A stretch of 64,000 nt of DNA from Pontibacillus salicampi (GCF_042434395.1 NZ_JBHLTP010000003.1:186001-250000), one strand, 5' to 3'; positions 19,036 through 27,738 are shown, counted from the first letter of the stretch. Notes: generated by a model from the letters alone, not told the origin. Numbers and translations are program-made.

Positions 19036-19071
19036 CAAAGCTCCTGGCAGCAGTATGCCAGGAGCTTTTGG
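19036..19071. terminator. Bidirectional terminator between adhesin and minor pilin genes
   Basis: AAGCTCCTGGCA (19038-19049) pairs perfectly with TGCCAGGAGCTT (19056-19067), flanked by A-rich and T-rich runs, between converging genes. Confidence 0.85.
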
Positions 19072-20640
19072 TTATTGGGACGAGTATGTATGCTCTATTA
19101 GTGAATTAGAGAATACCTGTAATCGCTCCACCCTGGGAAGGGCTGTGGACTTGTTGAAAACGATAGTAGGGTCATAGTCTATTTTAAGTCGAGGCAGGCC
19201 ATCTGTTAAGCCGATAGGACGTCCAGCCTTGACATCTTTATAGCCTACTACTCCACGAGCGGCATTAACTGTTAAGTCCTTAGCCGAAAAGATGCCGCCG
19301 ATTATATGGATATACGACCCAACCGCATACAATTCAATCTGCTTTTCGCTATAAAAAAACGATTTTAAGGAACTCCCCTTTTCTACTGGATTCTCAAATT
19401 CGTTTATTCTAGAAATCGTGAGATCTCCTTTACTGAAAAGAGCAAGCTGCTCGGTTTCATCTCCAATAATATTCGTATTGTAGATTTCACTAGTTCCCGT
19501 AGTATAAATAGCAGAATTAAACCGTATTGTGCCTGTAATGTTCAAATCACCATCAATTAGGATGTTCTGTTCAATATTCATGACGTCATCACCATCAGCA
19601 TCAGGTTTGGAACCATAAATCGTTAAGTTTCCTTCTACATAAAGCCATTTATCCGCACCTGTTAATTTATCACTCTCATAAAGAACAAAGTCCTTAATTC
19701 CTTCTGGTGCTCCTGGACAAGCGCTGCTAAGTATGTAGGCCTCCTGATTGGATGGAGTTTGTATGATATTGCCGAATGTGTCGAAAGCGATGCACGTCTC
19801 TTCTGAAATAGGTGGCTTATGCTGAGTGGATTTATCTTGAAATGTTTTCTGCACATCAATGCCTTGATATTTCTCACCAGAACTATTCTCTAAGGCGAAT
19901 TCACTGTTCTCATTACTTAGAAACTCATCATTTTGACGAACTGTCAGGAAGTTAGCGGTATTGGTTATGGATACGATCGCTTGCTGTTGCTGGAGGAATG
20001 TACTGGATGCAGGTGTAACCACTGCGAGTCCTTCCGTTTTAAAGGCAGGTTGTGTATTCCCAAAGATGTAATTCCCCGTCTCTGACAAAAGGAGCTTTCC
20101 AGCATATACATTTCCAATAAGGGAAGGACTCCCATTCAACGTGAGCGTCTCCTTAGATCCAATGCCATTTTGAAGTGCTGTTGGAGTTGCGGACAAAAAG
20201 ACTCGTTTGGAAAAGGAATGTACCTGAGGAGGAGCACCGCCTGTTCCGTCTACGGAAGCCTCAGATCGAATGTCAAATACTCTTGTATAATTAGTGGTTG
20301 GATCAATAGATGGAATTTCGTTTGTTACATTGGTAATGGTATAGGTTACATGTGAGCCGTTTTCTGAATAAGAAAGCTCGATATCCTCAAAGGACTTTAC
20401 TTCGTTATTATACGCTTTCATATCCTTTAAGCTATAATCTTCAAAGTAGGATTGAAGCAGAACAACTCCTTGCTGGATTGCTTTTTTAGCCTGTTGGACG
20501 GATTCCACCTGATCCTCCTGGAGTTCTGTTCTTTTCCCTGTCGACACTGTTGCACCAAGGACGGATAATCCAAGTATAGAGAACATAACAACCATAAGTA
20601 AGACGAAAATAAGCGCGGATCCCTTTTCGTTAGTAAACAA
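19072..20640 (-). CDS. PilX-like large minor pilin
   Basis: A protein of about 522 residues with a class III prepilin leader ending in NEKG and a hydrophobic helix SALIFVLLMVVMFSILGL. Residue 5 of the mature protein is not Glu, as is common in PilX/GspK-like priming pilins. TTG at 20640 is preferred: GGAGGG sits seven bases upstream, giving the short leader MFTNEKG. The in-frame ATG at 20646 is only one base from that SD, and an earlier TTG (20676) lacks one. The large C-terminal part is rich in short strands with Gly turns (LTLNGSPSLIG, GDLNITG), like the N-terminal repeats of the neighbouring VWA protein. It is co-transcribed with the two prepilin genes upstream and likely forms the pilus tip with them. 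Confidence 0.85.
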   Translation of the reverse strand: MFTNEKGSALIFVLLMVVMFSILGLSVLGATVSTGKRTELQEDQVESVQQAKKAIQQGVVLLQSYFEDYSLKDMKAYNNEVKSFEDIELSYSENGSHVTYTITNVTNEIPSIDPTTNYTRVFDIRSEASVDGTGGAPPQVHSFSKRVFLSATPTALQNGIGSKETLTLNGSPSLIGNVYAGKLLLSETGNYIFGNTQPAFKTEGLAVVTPASSTFLQQQQAIVSITNTANFLTVRQNDEFLSNENSEFALENSSGEKYQGIDVQKTFQDKSTQHKPPISEETCIAFDTFGNIIQTPSNQEAYILSSACPGAPEGIKDFVLYESDKLTGADKWLYVEGNLTIYGSKPDADGDDVMNIEQNILIDGDLNITGTIRFNSAIYTTGTSEIYNTNIIGDETEQLALFSKGDLTISRINEFENPVEKGSSLKSFFYSEKQIELYAVGSYIHIIGGIFSAKDLTVNAARGVVGYKDVKAGRPIGLTDGLPRLKIDYDPTIVFNKSTALPRVERLQVFSNSLIEHTYSSQ

Positions 20641-20665
20641 AGACATGCCCTCCATTGTTAGTTTG

Positions 20666-21307
20666 CTAAAACCCAAATGAACTTGCCATAGCCATTGGTT
20701 CTAATGACTCTGTAGATAAAAATAAATTGACAGTTATGATTCCTGTTTCCTGATAAGTATCACTGCTTTCTTTGGATGAGAACTGTGCAGAAATGGAAGG
20801 CTCTGTACCATTTTCATCCCTGCTAATCCGTACAGCACCTTCTCCCTGCAGCACCTTGTTCGTACTTGAACCAGCATGAGCAATTGTTATTTGATACTGG
20901 TTGGAGGAATCAACTTCTTTTACTGTTATGACAAGGGACTCCGTGGGTGCCTCTCCTTTGGAGCTTCTCAGAACTCCGTTATCGGAAATCGCTACATCCT
21001 GGTATTTTCTAGCTATGATGCCATTGGTCGTATTCTCAATGTAATCCGGTGAAAATTCATATATTTCTCGTATGATGGAAGTTACGATGTAATCCGCTTC
21101 ATTTTGGAGGTCATTTTTTCCGTTGGCTTGTTGATAGGTATGTAATCCGATAAAAAGGGTAGTACCGATAATTCCCATAAATAGAGTGGATATAGCCAAT
21201 GCAGCAAGTAACTCAACTAACGTAATTCCTTTTTGGTTACGAAATCTTTTATCGAAGACGCTCGTCCATGACATAACCGGTAATCTGTGACGTTTCTCTT
21301 CCATCAT
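20666..21307 (-). CDS. PilW-like minor prepilin
   Basis: A 213-residue prepilin. The cleavage motif is NQKG-ITLVELLAALAIS with Glu5 present. The ATG at 21307 (or 21304) follows GGAGGAGGGG, giving a leader of about 27 residues. The mature domain is a typical pseudopilin (ANGKNDLQNEADYIVTSIIREI helix, then strands). It overlaps the 3' end of the upstream pilV-like gene, and its own stop lies close to the PilX-like start, so translational coupling is likely. Confidence 0.88.
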   Translation of the reverse strand: MMEEKRHRLPVMSWTSVFDKRFRNQKGITLVELLAALAISTLFMGIIGTTLFIGLHTYQQANGKNDLQNEADYIVTSIIREIYEFSPDYIENTTNGIIARKYQDVAISDNGVLRSSKGEAPTESLVITVKEVDSSNQYQITIAHAGSSTNKVLQGEGAVRISRDENGTEPSISAQFSSKESSDTYQETGIITVNLFLSTESLEPMAMASSFGF

Positions 21308-21791
21308 GCCCCTCCTCCCAATCAATGCTGGCTCTTGTTTGAACGAACAGATTGGATACGGTTGAATCCGAATCGCTCTTCATTGCCTTTAGTGTATCTG
21401 ATATAGAGGATAGCTCATTTGGAATACCAAGATCCTTCACGCTATATCCCTCAATAGATAGCTCCACATTGTATTCCACATTATTTACCACTGGACTTAA
21501 CAGGCTTCTACATTGCTCGATTGATGGAAACAAATCAACTTCCCCACAATCACTAGCCGAGATTGTTTGATCGACATGACTTTGGACAATATCAAAATCA
21601 ATAGTTTCCAAATAATGTACTGCATTACGTGCAGCCTGAATCCCTACAGACTTACTTTGATTCCCCTTAGAAAAATCAAATGCTTGAAGGAATATCGAAA
21701 GAAATAAGGAACAAACCGTCGTAAAAATAGCCACTGCAGCCAGAATTTCGATTAATGTGTACCCCTTTTCAGAGAAAAAAGATAGTTTCAT
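21249..21791 (-). CDS. PilV-like minor prepilin
   Basis: A 180-residue prepilin with short leader MKLSFFSEKG and mature start YTLIEILAAVAIF (Glu5 present). The ATG at 21791 has AGGGTGG five bases upstream. Two cysteines in the globular part (SDCGEVD and EQCRSLL) could form a disulfide. It is the first gene of a three-gene minus-strand unit that diverges from the major pilin. Confidence 0.88.
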   Translation of the reverse strand: MKLSFFSEKGYTLIEILAAVAIFTTVCSLFLSIFLQAFDFSKGNQSKSVGIQAARNAVHYLETIDFDIVQSHVDQTISASDCGEVDLFPSIEQCRSLLSPVVNNVEYNVELSIEGYSVKDLGIPNELSSISDTLKAMKSDSDSTVSNLFVQTRASIDWEEGHDGRETSQITGYVMDERLR

Positions 21792-21905
21792 AGCTTCCAC
21801 CCTAATTGTCATAATTTACTTTCATTATAGCTCAAATGTACTGTTTTCCATAACGGAAATCTTGTCGTTTACAAAAGAAAAATGTACTAATCTATCAAAT
21901 ATTGC

Positions 21906-21934
21906 TTTCCATATGAGTAATAAGTACTTATAAT
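21906..21934 (+). promoter_or_regulatory. sigma-A promoter of the major pilin
   Basis: TTTCCA (21906-21911), a 17-bp spacer and a consensus TATAAT (21929-21934), about 110 bp before the pilin ATG. Its -35 resembles that of the candidate promoter at 7838. Confidence 0.6.
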
Positions 21935-21989
21935 AAATATGGGCATAAAGTTGCGTGTTTGCATTAATATATTAAAAAATACATAAATA

Positions 21990-22007
21990 AATGTAAACAT
22001 TTACATT
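21990..22007. promoter_or_regulatory. cre-like palindrome in the pilin leader
   Basis: AATGTAAA-CA-TTTACATT is a perfect 8-bp inverted repeat. It fits the catabolite control (CcpA) consensus TGWAANCGNTNWCA at all fixed positions but one (central CG is CA). It lies about 50-65 bases downstream of the predicted transcription start, where a bound repressor would act as a roadblock. Confidence 0.5.
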
Positions 22008-22045
22008 GTTTTTGTCGATGAAAATAGTAAAAAGGAGAGATTGCT

Positions 22046-22513
22046 ATGGTAAAAAAGTTGCGTAACTCATTTGGTAATGAAAAAGGTTTTACACTCGTCG
22101 AATTGTTAGCTGTTATTGTTATTTTAGGAATTATTGCTGCGATTGCTGTACCTGCTATTGGGAGTATTATTGGTAACACAAAGGATGAAGCTCACAATGC
22201 AAACGCTATTACAATGATAGAAGCTTCTAGAATTGCTTATGCAAGTGGTACGGATACCGAGACTGTTGATACAGATAAAGATGGATATTATATGAAAACA
22301 CTAATTGCTGCAGGTTATTTGGAAGGTACACCGGATAACCCTGATGGAGGTACTTACGATTCAGCGAATAGTTTTGTTGCAATAGGTACTGACGGTAGCA
22401 CGTACACTGTAACTTTAAAAGGTACAACTGGGGGTGGAACTGCTAAAACCTATGTTCCTGCACAAACCCTATCCCAACTCCAAGATTCTAATACAAGCAA
22501 TAGTGGCTCCTAA
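22046..22513 (+). CDS. pilA: Major type IV pilin
   Basis: A 155-residue prepilin: leader to FGNEKG, then FTLVELLAVIVILGIIAAIA with Glu5, then a small globular domain of about 110 residues. The mature protein contains no cysteine, unlike most Gram-negative PilA proteins. It has a DTDKDG loop (about residues 70-75) of DxDxDG type that could bind Ca2+. The C-terminus is Thr/Gly/Ser-rich. SD AAGGAG lies 9-10 bases before the ATG. It has its own promoter and is followed by its processing enzyme. It is named pilin rather than ComGC because of the PilB/T/C/M/N/O context. Confidence 0.92.
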   Translation: MVKKLRNSFGNEKGFTLVELLAVIVILGIIAAIAVPAIGSIIGNTKDEAHNANAITMIEASRIAYASGTDTETVDTDKDGYYMKTLIAAGYLEGTPDNPDGGTYDSANSFVAIGTDGSTYTVTLKGTTGGGTAKTYVPAQTLSQLQDSNTSNSGS

Positions 22514-22527
22514 CGGAGACTTCTCCC

Positions 22528-23286
22528 ATGACCGCATTTCTAACATCCTACACTTTTCTAATCGGTCTTATGTTCGGTTCTTTTTATAATGTTGTAGGCC
22601 TTCGGGTTGCTCAATCCGAAGGCTTCTTCTCTTCTAGGTCTAGGTGTCCTCGATGTGGGCATACGCTAAGCTGGGTGGAGCTGATTCCTGTCGTCTCCTT
22701 CTTGCTACAAAGGGGAAAATGTCGCAGCTGTGCTACTCGTATTTCTTATTTGTATCCACTAGTAGAAGTAACCACGGCTGTGTTGTTTGTTGTAAGCTTG
22801 ATGATGTTTGGTTTTCAAATGGAGCTTTGGTTATCTTTAGCACTTATGTCGCTGTTCATGATTGTGTTTGTATCTGATATGACCTACATGATTATCCCGG
22901 ACAAAGTACTCCTGTTTTTCCTCCCTATCTTTGTTATTCTTCGATTCCTTGAGCCTTTATCCCCCTGGTATGCCTCCATCCTTGGAGCAATTGTCGGTGG
23001 TGGATTGCTTGCCATTATTATCATTGTCAGTAAAGGTGGTATGGGTGCTGGGGATATGAAGCTTTTTGCGTTACTTGGTATCGTGCTGGGAGTAAAAAAG
23101 GTGCTTTTAGCACTGTTCCTTTCTACCCTAACCGGAGCGGTCATTAGTGGGATGCTTGTCATTATGGGGATTATCGATCGAAAGAAACCAATCCCTTTTG
23201 GACCATATATCATACTAGGCTCTATCGTTGCTTATTTGGTTGGAGAAAGCATGATAGACTGGTATGTTACTACGCTATTTAGGTGA
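22528..23286 (+). CDS. pilD: Prepilin peptidase / N-methyltransferase
   Basis: A 252-residue membrane aspartic protease that cleaves prepilin leaders and methylates the new N-terminus. The cytosolic zinc-binding loop has CPRC (40-43) and CRSC (65-68). Active-site Asp residues lie in VSDMTYMIIPD and GAGDMK (D176). About seven or eight membrane helices are evident. SD CGGAGA lies before ATG 22528. It occupies the chromosomal slot of comC in B. subtilis and may also process ComG pseudopilins encoded elsewhere. Confidence 0.95.
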   Translation: MTAFLTSYTFLIGLMFGSFYNVVGLRVAQSEGFFSSRSRCPRCGHTLSWVELIPVVSFLLQRGKCRSCATRISYLYPLVEVTTAVLFVVSLMMFGFQMELWLSLALMSLFMIVFVSDMTYMIIPDKVLLFFLPIFVILRFLEPLSPWYASILGAIVGGGLLAIIIIVSKGGMGAGDMKLFALLGIVLGVKKVLLALFLSTLTGAVISGMLVIMGIIDRKKPIPFGPYIILGSIVAYLVGESMIDWYVTTLFR

Positions 23287-23294
23287 GTGATACG

Positions 23295-24275
23295 ATGCGA
23301 TTGTTTTATAACCCAGCCAAGCAGCGGGTGAATATAGTGGTGAAAGATCATGTTCTCCGTTTCAGTTATAATGATTCCAATAGTATGGACGCTATCCAAT
23401 ATTATGGTGAGTATGTGCTTCCTTCAGGGTTAATCAAGGAAGGAAGAGTACAAGATGCAGCTGCCTTTTCAGCCATTATGGAAGAGATGGTAGAGGAGTA
23501 TAAATGGAAGGGAAAACGATTGTACTTCTGTGTGCCTGATGCGTCTGTCGTCATTAAGGAGCATAAAGCTCCTTCCAAAATAGAAGCTTCTGAAATGAAA
23601 GGTTATCTCTATATGCAGCTTGGGGAGGGTCTTCATTTGCCATTTGATAACCCTGTTTTTGATTTTCATATAATAGAAGAGGGAGAGGAAAGCACCCATA
23701 TTCTGTTGTTCGCTTATCCGGAAGAGCATATACGGCTATATGAGCGTGTTTTTGAAGAGGTGAAATTGAAGCCAAAAGCAGCCGATATATCCTCTCTGTC
23801 CTTATATAGATTATTTGAAGAATCAGGGGTAGCTGCTGCAGAGGATCACATTATGTGTGTGCAGTGGAACATAGACGGGGGTGTTGTTAGCGTTTTTCAT
23901 GAACATCGGCCAATATTTACTAACTATATGACTACTCCTTTAGAGCAATCCTCCTTTGCTCAAATGGGTGATGCTTTAGCTCCACTCCAATTTCAGGGAG
24001 AGTTTCAAGATGTGGATGCCTACATACATGATCAGCTAATGGAAATCGAGCGATTAATGGATTTCTATCGCTATTCTGTCTCAAAAGGGAAAGCATCCAT
24101 CACCAACGTGATAATGATAGGAGATTTCCCTAATATAGAGGGAATAGTACATAGGAGTCAGGAGCGCTTCTCTGTTCCAGTGAATGTATTAGAGCCTAAG
24201 CATTTTCTAGATAAGGATGGGAACCAGCTTCCCGCAACACTTGCTGAAACGATTGGCCTTGCTATAAAGCCATAA
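23295..24275 (+). CDS. pilM: Pilus assembly protein PilM
   Basis: A 326-residue actin-like (FtsA-fold) cytosolic protein that binds the N-terminal tail of PilN. The ATG at 23295 has AGGTGA eight bases upstream, this SD overlapping the pilD stop; an in-frame GTG at 23283 is less likely. The order pilM-pilN-pilO is diagnostic, and the sequence has the weakly conserved PilM pattern (VPDASVVIKEHKAP, LSLYRLFEE). Confidence 0.88.
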   Translation: MRLFYNPAKQRVNIVVKDHVLRFSYNDSNSMDAIQYYGEYVLPSGLIKEGRVQDAAAFSAIMEEMVEEYKWKGKRLYFCVPDASVVIKEHKAPSKIEASEMKGYLYMQLGEGLHLPFDNPVFDFHIIEEGEESTHILLFAYPEEHIRLYERVFEEVKLKPKAADISSLSLYRLFEESGVAAAEDHIMCVQWNIDGGVVSVFHEHRPIFTNYMTTPLEQSSFAQMGDALAPLQFQGEFQDVDAYIHDQLMEIERLMDFYRYSVSKGKASITNVIMIGDFPNIEGIVHRSQERFSVPVNVLEPKHFLDKDGNQLPATLAETIGLAIKP

Positions 24276-24309
24276 TTCGCTACTTGTTGTAACTGGAGGT
24301 GATTAACTC

Positions 24310-24891
24310 ATGATGGTTGATATTAACTTATTAGATGAAAAAGAAAAACGGAATATAGCTCCCTACCTTTTTCTATTCTGTACTATTGTCATGGTATTAA
24401 GTATGAGTTTGTTCATCATGACTAGTCATAATCATTTGCAAGAAGAAAAGGCGTCTGTGGAGGAAAGTATAAGCAGGATTCAAACAGAGCAAAAGCTATT
24501 ACAGCAAACTAATAGTAACGATAAACAAGCAGCCAGAGACGATTTACAGGAGAAGGCAATAACGGTAGAGGCTACCTTGTTTCCGACCGTCGATTTGTTA
24601 GAACGAATGGTTGCATTACTGCCAAAGGATGGTTATTTCTTAACATATGCTTATGAAGGAAGCGGAGAGGTTACGATAGATACACAATTTGATAGTATGC
24701 AAGATCTAGCTAAGTACACGAACGCCTTAAACCAGGAAGATTATATAGATGATGTTTCAGTCAGCATGGAAACGCAGGATGTACTAGAGACCCAAAATGG
24801 AGGGGAAATACTGCCACGGTATTTGGCGCATTACTCCATTCAAATGGAAGAAGCCAAATATGAAAAGGGGCAGGATACAAATGAAGATTGA
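24310..24891 (+). CDS. pilN: Pilus assembly protein PilN
   Basis: A 193-residue bitopic membrane protein. The short cytosolic N-terminus VDINLLDEKEKR carries the INLL motif that docks into PilM. One membrane helix (about 19-39), a coiled coil (about 45-85) and a small ferredoxin-like extracellular domain follow. A near-perfect SD (GGAGGTGAT) precedes the ATG. It overlaps pilO by 11 bases. Confidence 0.88.
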   Translation: MMVDINLLDEKEKRNIAPYLFLFCTIVMVLSMSLFIMTSHNHLQEEKASVEESISRIQTEQKLLQQTNSNDKQAARDDLQEKAITVEATLFPTVDLLERMVALLPKDGYFLTYAYEGSGEVTIDTQFDSMQDLAKYTNALNQEDYIDDVSVSMETQDVLETQNGGEILPRYLAHYSIQMEEAKYEKGQDTNED

Positions 24892-25645
24892 ATGGTCTCG
24901 TGCCTACATAATGTGGTCTATTGTCTTGCTTCTTGGAGTTCTCGCCTTATATTTGTTGGCTGATCGATTGTATATCCATCCTGTTCGAGAAGATCTCGCA
25001 GTCGTTAAGGATTCTTTAGAAACAGAGGAGACAATTCTTACTACACTACAAAAGAAAAAAACGACAAGTGTAGAGAGCTTTAACGAGGAATCCTCTCGAG
25101 ACATCCAACGAAAGTTACCTGTTGAACCAGTGATAGATCAGTTTTTTATTGCATTAGAAAGATCAGAAATTGCCTCGAATAGCCTTGTAACATCATTTAA
25201 GCAGGAAGGCTCCAATGAAATCAATATTTCAAAATCCAACCAAGAGCAAACGTCTCTAGAAAAGGGTACCTCCGTAGAAGAGAAGGAGGAAGAGATGACC
25301 AGTAAGGAGGCGAGCGAAGAAAATATTGTCGGCGTCAATCAAATGAATGTACAATTATCTGTCCAATCGCCAAATTTTTCACAATTAGTGCAGTTCCTGC
25401 AGGAGCTTAAATCATTACCACGAATGGTCGATATTACTTCTGTTTCTTTTAATGACACTTCAGCAGGTGAAGAAAAGGAGCAAGCTATCAACACATCTAA
25501 TAACCTACTGCAATACGAAGTAGCAGTTTCCATCTTTTATGATTCGTCCAATGCCATTTTGGTGGACGAACTACCACAATATCACTACGGCAGTCCATCC
25601 TTTAAAGATAATCCTCTAATCGGTGCTTCTTCTGATAGTCAATAG
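24881..25645 (+). CDS. pilO: Pilus assembly protein PilO
   Basis: A 254-residue bitopic protein: short cytosolic tail, membrane helix (about 8-30), coiled coil (about 35-75), a Glu/Ser-rich acidic linker (about 105-150), then a ferredoxin-like domain (NVQLSVQSPNFSQLVQFLQEL). It pairs with PilN. The ATG at 24881 lies inside the end of pilN with AAAAGGGGCAGG upstream. It is the last gene of the pilus locus. PilP and PilQ are absent, as expected without an outer membrane. Confidence 0.85.
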   Translation: MKIEWSRAYIMWSIVLLLGVLALYLLADRLYIHPVREDLAVVKDSLETEETILTTLQKKKTTSVESFNEESSRDIQRKLPVEPVIDQFFIALERSEIASNSLVTSFKQEGSNEINISKSNQEQTSLEKGTSVEEKEEEMTSKEASEENIVGVNQMNVQLSVQSPNFSQLVQFLQELKSLPRMVDITSVSFNDTSAGEEKEQAINTSNNLLQYEVAVSIFYDSSNAILVDELPQYHYGSPSFKDNPLIGASSDSQ

Positions 25646-25650
25646 CTGTG

Positions 25651-25684
25651 AAAAAAGCTTTCCTAGATAGGGAAAGCTTTTTTT
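25651..25684 (+). terminator. Terminator of the pilus operon
   Basis: AAAGCTTTCC (25654-25663) pairs with GGAAAGCTTT (25671-25680), followed by seven T. Confidence 0.88.
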
Positions 25685-25923
25685 ATACACACTCTCTCCC
25701 GAAGCAAATTAGTGTTATACCATCCCATGCAGGTTATGACAGCGTCCTTCGATAGATATCATTAGCGGAAGATTGTGTTTGGAAGCTAACGAAAGAGTAC
25801 CGTTTTCGTTGATTGAAATACTTTGCCGAAAAGAGAAGAATGGTAGATGACAAAACTCGTCTTCTTTTTTTTCGTTGCTGTGATAGGGTTAAACAAACCT
25901 ATTACGAGAAATGAGGGGTAAGT

Positions 25924-26922
25924 ATGCGTGATTCTAATAAAGTATCAATTCGCATTAACGGTGATAAGCATAATACTAACCCAAAAGAACAAGAAGCACA
26001 GGAGGAAATTATAGGAGGCAAGGAAGAACAAGCTTCTGCTATGGAAGATTGGATGGAGGAGCAAGCCAAGAAAAAGGACAAGAAGTCGAAGCCTCTTTCC
26101 TCTAAAAATTCCAAGAAGCGACCTGCTACACTGTTTCAGCATTCCCAATGGAAAAAACAGAAGTTAACCATGCCGGCAAATATGAAACAAATTCTCATGT
26201 CCGGTGTTTCTGCCATTTTCGTAAGTGTAATTTTAGGTATTATCATATTACGATTGCTAGTAGGGATGGAGGCTGATACGGCAGCACAGCAAAATACCTC
26301 CTTACCTGCAACTCCTCCTGTTAATACAAGTCAAGGAAACGCAGCTACTAGTCAGCCGGGTGTATTTAGCTTTCCAGAAGTTTCTGCATTTGTTATTCAA
26401 AGAGGAGTTTTTTCCGAACAGGTTAATGCGGAAATTAGACAGAAAGCTTTATCCTCCGAAGGGTTCTCTAGTTATGTATGGGAGAAGGGTGGCCAATTTT
26501 ATCTGTTAGCTGGTGTGGCCTCTACGAAGGAAGAAGGGAAGGCGATAGCGTCCTTGCTGGAGAAGGAAGGATTTGAAACTTATGTGAAAGAGTGGTCGGT
26601 GGCGAGCCAGAATCGACAATCCGCTAGTAAAGAAGGTGACTGGATTGTGGATGGAATGAGCGAATGGAAAGAAATGGTTGGAGCGTCGGCGAGACTATTG
26701 GCTGGTACCAGTTCGGAGTCACTGGATGCGAAGGCGGTATCTGTTTGGAGGAAGGAAATGCCAAATGAAGCTACCGAACAAACAGCCTTTCTATCAGAAG
26801 GGCTAGCGAACATTGCGGAGAGTGGACAAGCCGTCCCTGCCGATGATGCTATGCTTTGGAAGATGCAAAAGGAGCTTCTACAAGTGTGGCATGGCTACGA
26901 AGCGTTTATTAAGCCTGAGTAA
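25924..26922 (+). CDS. spoIIB: Stage II sporulation protein B
   Basis: A 332-residue protein involved in septal thinning and localisation of the engulfment machinery. Its length equals that given for B. subtilis SpoIIB. The N-terminus VSIRINGDK matches the family. A charged cytosolic region, one membrane helix (about 88-113) and a SPOR domain (about 150-230, FVIQRGVFSEQVNAE...) follow. SD GAGGGG lies five bases before the ATG. Its position before maf-radC-mreB is the B. subtilis order. Confidence 0.9.
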   Translation: MRDSNKVSIRINGDKHNTNPKEQEAQEEIIGGKEEQASAMEDWMEEQAKKKDKKSKPLSSKNSKKRPATLFQHSQWKKQKLTMPANMKQILMSGVSAIFVSVILGIIILRLLVGMEADTAAQQNTSLPATPPVNTSQGNAATSQPGVFSFPEVSAFVIQRGVFSEQVNAEIRQKALSSEGFSSYVWEKGGQFYLLAGVASTKEEGKAIASLLEKEGFETYVKEWSVASQNRQSASKEGDWIVDGMSEWKEMVGASARLLAGTSSESLDAKAVSVWRKEMPNEATEQTAFLSEGLANIAESGQAVPADDAMLWKMQKELLQVWHGYEAFIKPE

Positions 26923-26938
26923 CATTCCAAGGGCGAAG

Positions 26939-26968
26939 GAAAGGCAGTACTATGCCTTTCTTTTTTTT
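26939..26968 (+). terminator. Terminator of spoIIB
   Basis: GAAAGGCA (26939-26946) pairs with TGCCTTTC (26953-26960) followed by eight T. Confidence 0.88.
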
Positions 26969-27135
26969 CAGGAGCGACAGGAATGTGTTTACTAGTTTCC
27001 TCCACCAACAATGTAGTTTTAAGATGGTGTAAATTGTGTAAAATTTGGATTTATGCCTTTGCAGTTGGAAACAATATCAAGTTATGATGAACATACCCTG
27101 TTACCGAAAACAACTTAGTTAAAGGATGGTATATT

Positions 27136-27738
27136 ATGACACAATTAGTTCTTGCCTCTTCTTCTCCGAGAAGAAAAGACTTGCTGAATCAAGTGAATAT
27201 TCCTTTTGAAACTCGTAAACAACATGTCGATGAATCTAACATGACGTGTCGCAGTCCACGTGCTTATGTACAAGCCCTTGCAGAGAAGAAAGGACGATCT
27301 GTCCCTTTCTCCGTTGACGATGAAGTAATCATGAGTGCGGATACCATTGTTAGTTTTGAAGGCAACATTCTTGGCAAGCCAGCAAATCGTCGGGAAGCCT
27401 TTGAAATGTTATCGATGTTAAGTGGTAATGTCCATCAGGTGTATACGGGCGTTATGATTCGTTCTGTAGAACAAGAAACTGTGTTTGTGGAGAAAACAAC
27501 TGTTGAATTCTGGCCGCTATCAAAAGATGAGATTAATGACTACTTAGATTCGGAGGAGCCATTCGATAAAGCAGGAGGGTATGGCATCCAATCTAAGGGA
27601 TCTATTTTTGTGAAAGAAATTAGAGGAGATTATTACAATATTGTTGGTCTTCCATTATCTCGAGTGGTCCGTTCCCTACGTGCATACGGTGTTTATCCAG
27701 ACCTTGCTCAACCAGAACAAAAGGTTACAGGGAATTAA
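27136..27738 (+). CDS. maf: Maf-family nucleotide pyrophosphatase
   Basis: A 200-residue dTTP/UTP pyrophosphatase of the Maf family, linked to septum formation. The N-terminal signature LVLASSSPRRKDLL and ADTIV with a conserved Asp (about residue 70), plus DKAGGYGIQ near residue 150, are all present. SD AAGGATGG is upstream. Seven residues longer at the C-terminus than the minimal family. Confidence 0.95.
   Translation: MTQLVLASSSPRRKDLLNQVNIPFETRKQHVDESNMTCRSPRAYVQALAEKKGRSVPFSVDDEVIMSADTIVSFEGNILGKPANRREAFEMLSMLSGNVHQVYTGVMIRSVEQETVFVEKTTVEFWPLSKDEINDYLDSEEPFDKAGGYGIQSKGSIFVKEIRGDYYNIVGLPLSRVVRSLRAYGVYPDLAQPEQKVTGN

Noticed and set aside
25685..25923. Possible extra terminator before spoIIB (TCTTCT plus T-run near 25860)
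   Set aside because: The only partner stem is 6 bp across a 20-base loop, too weak to call.
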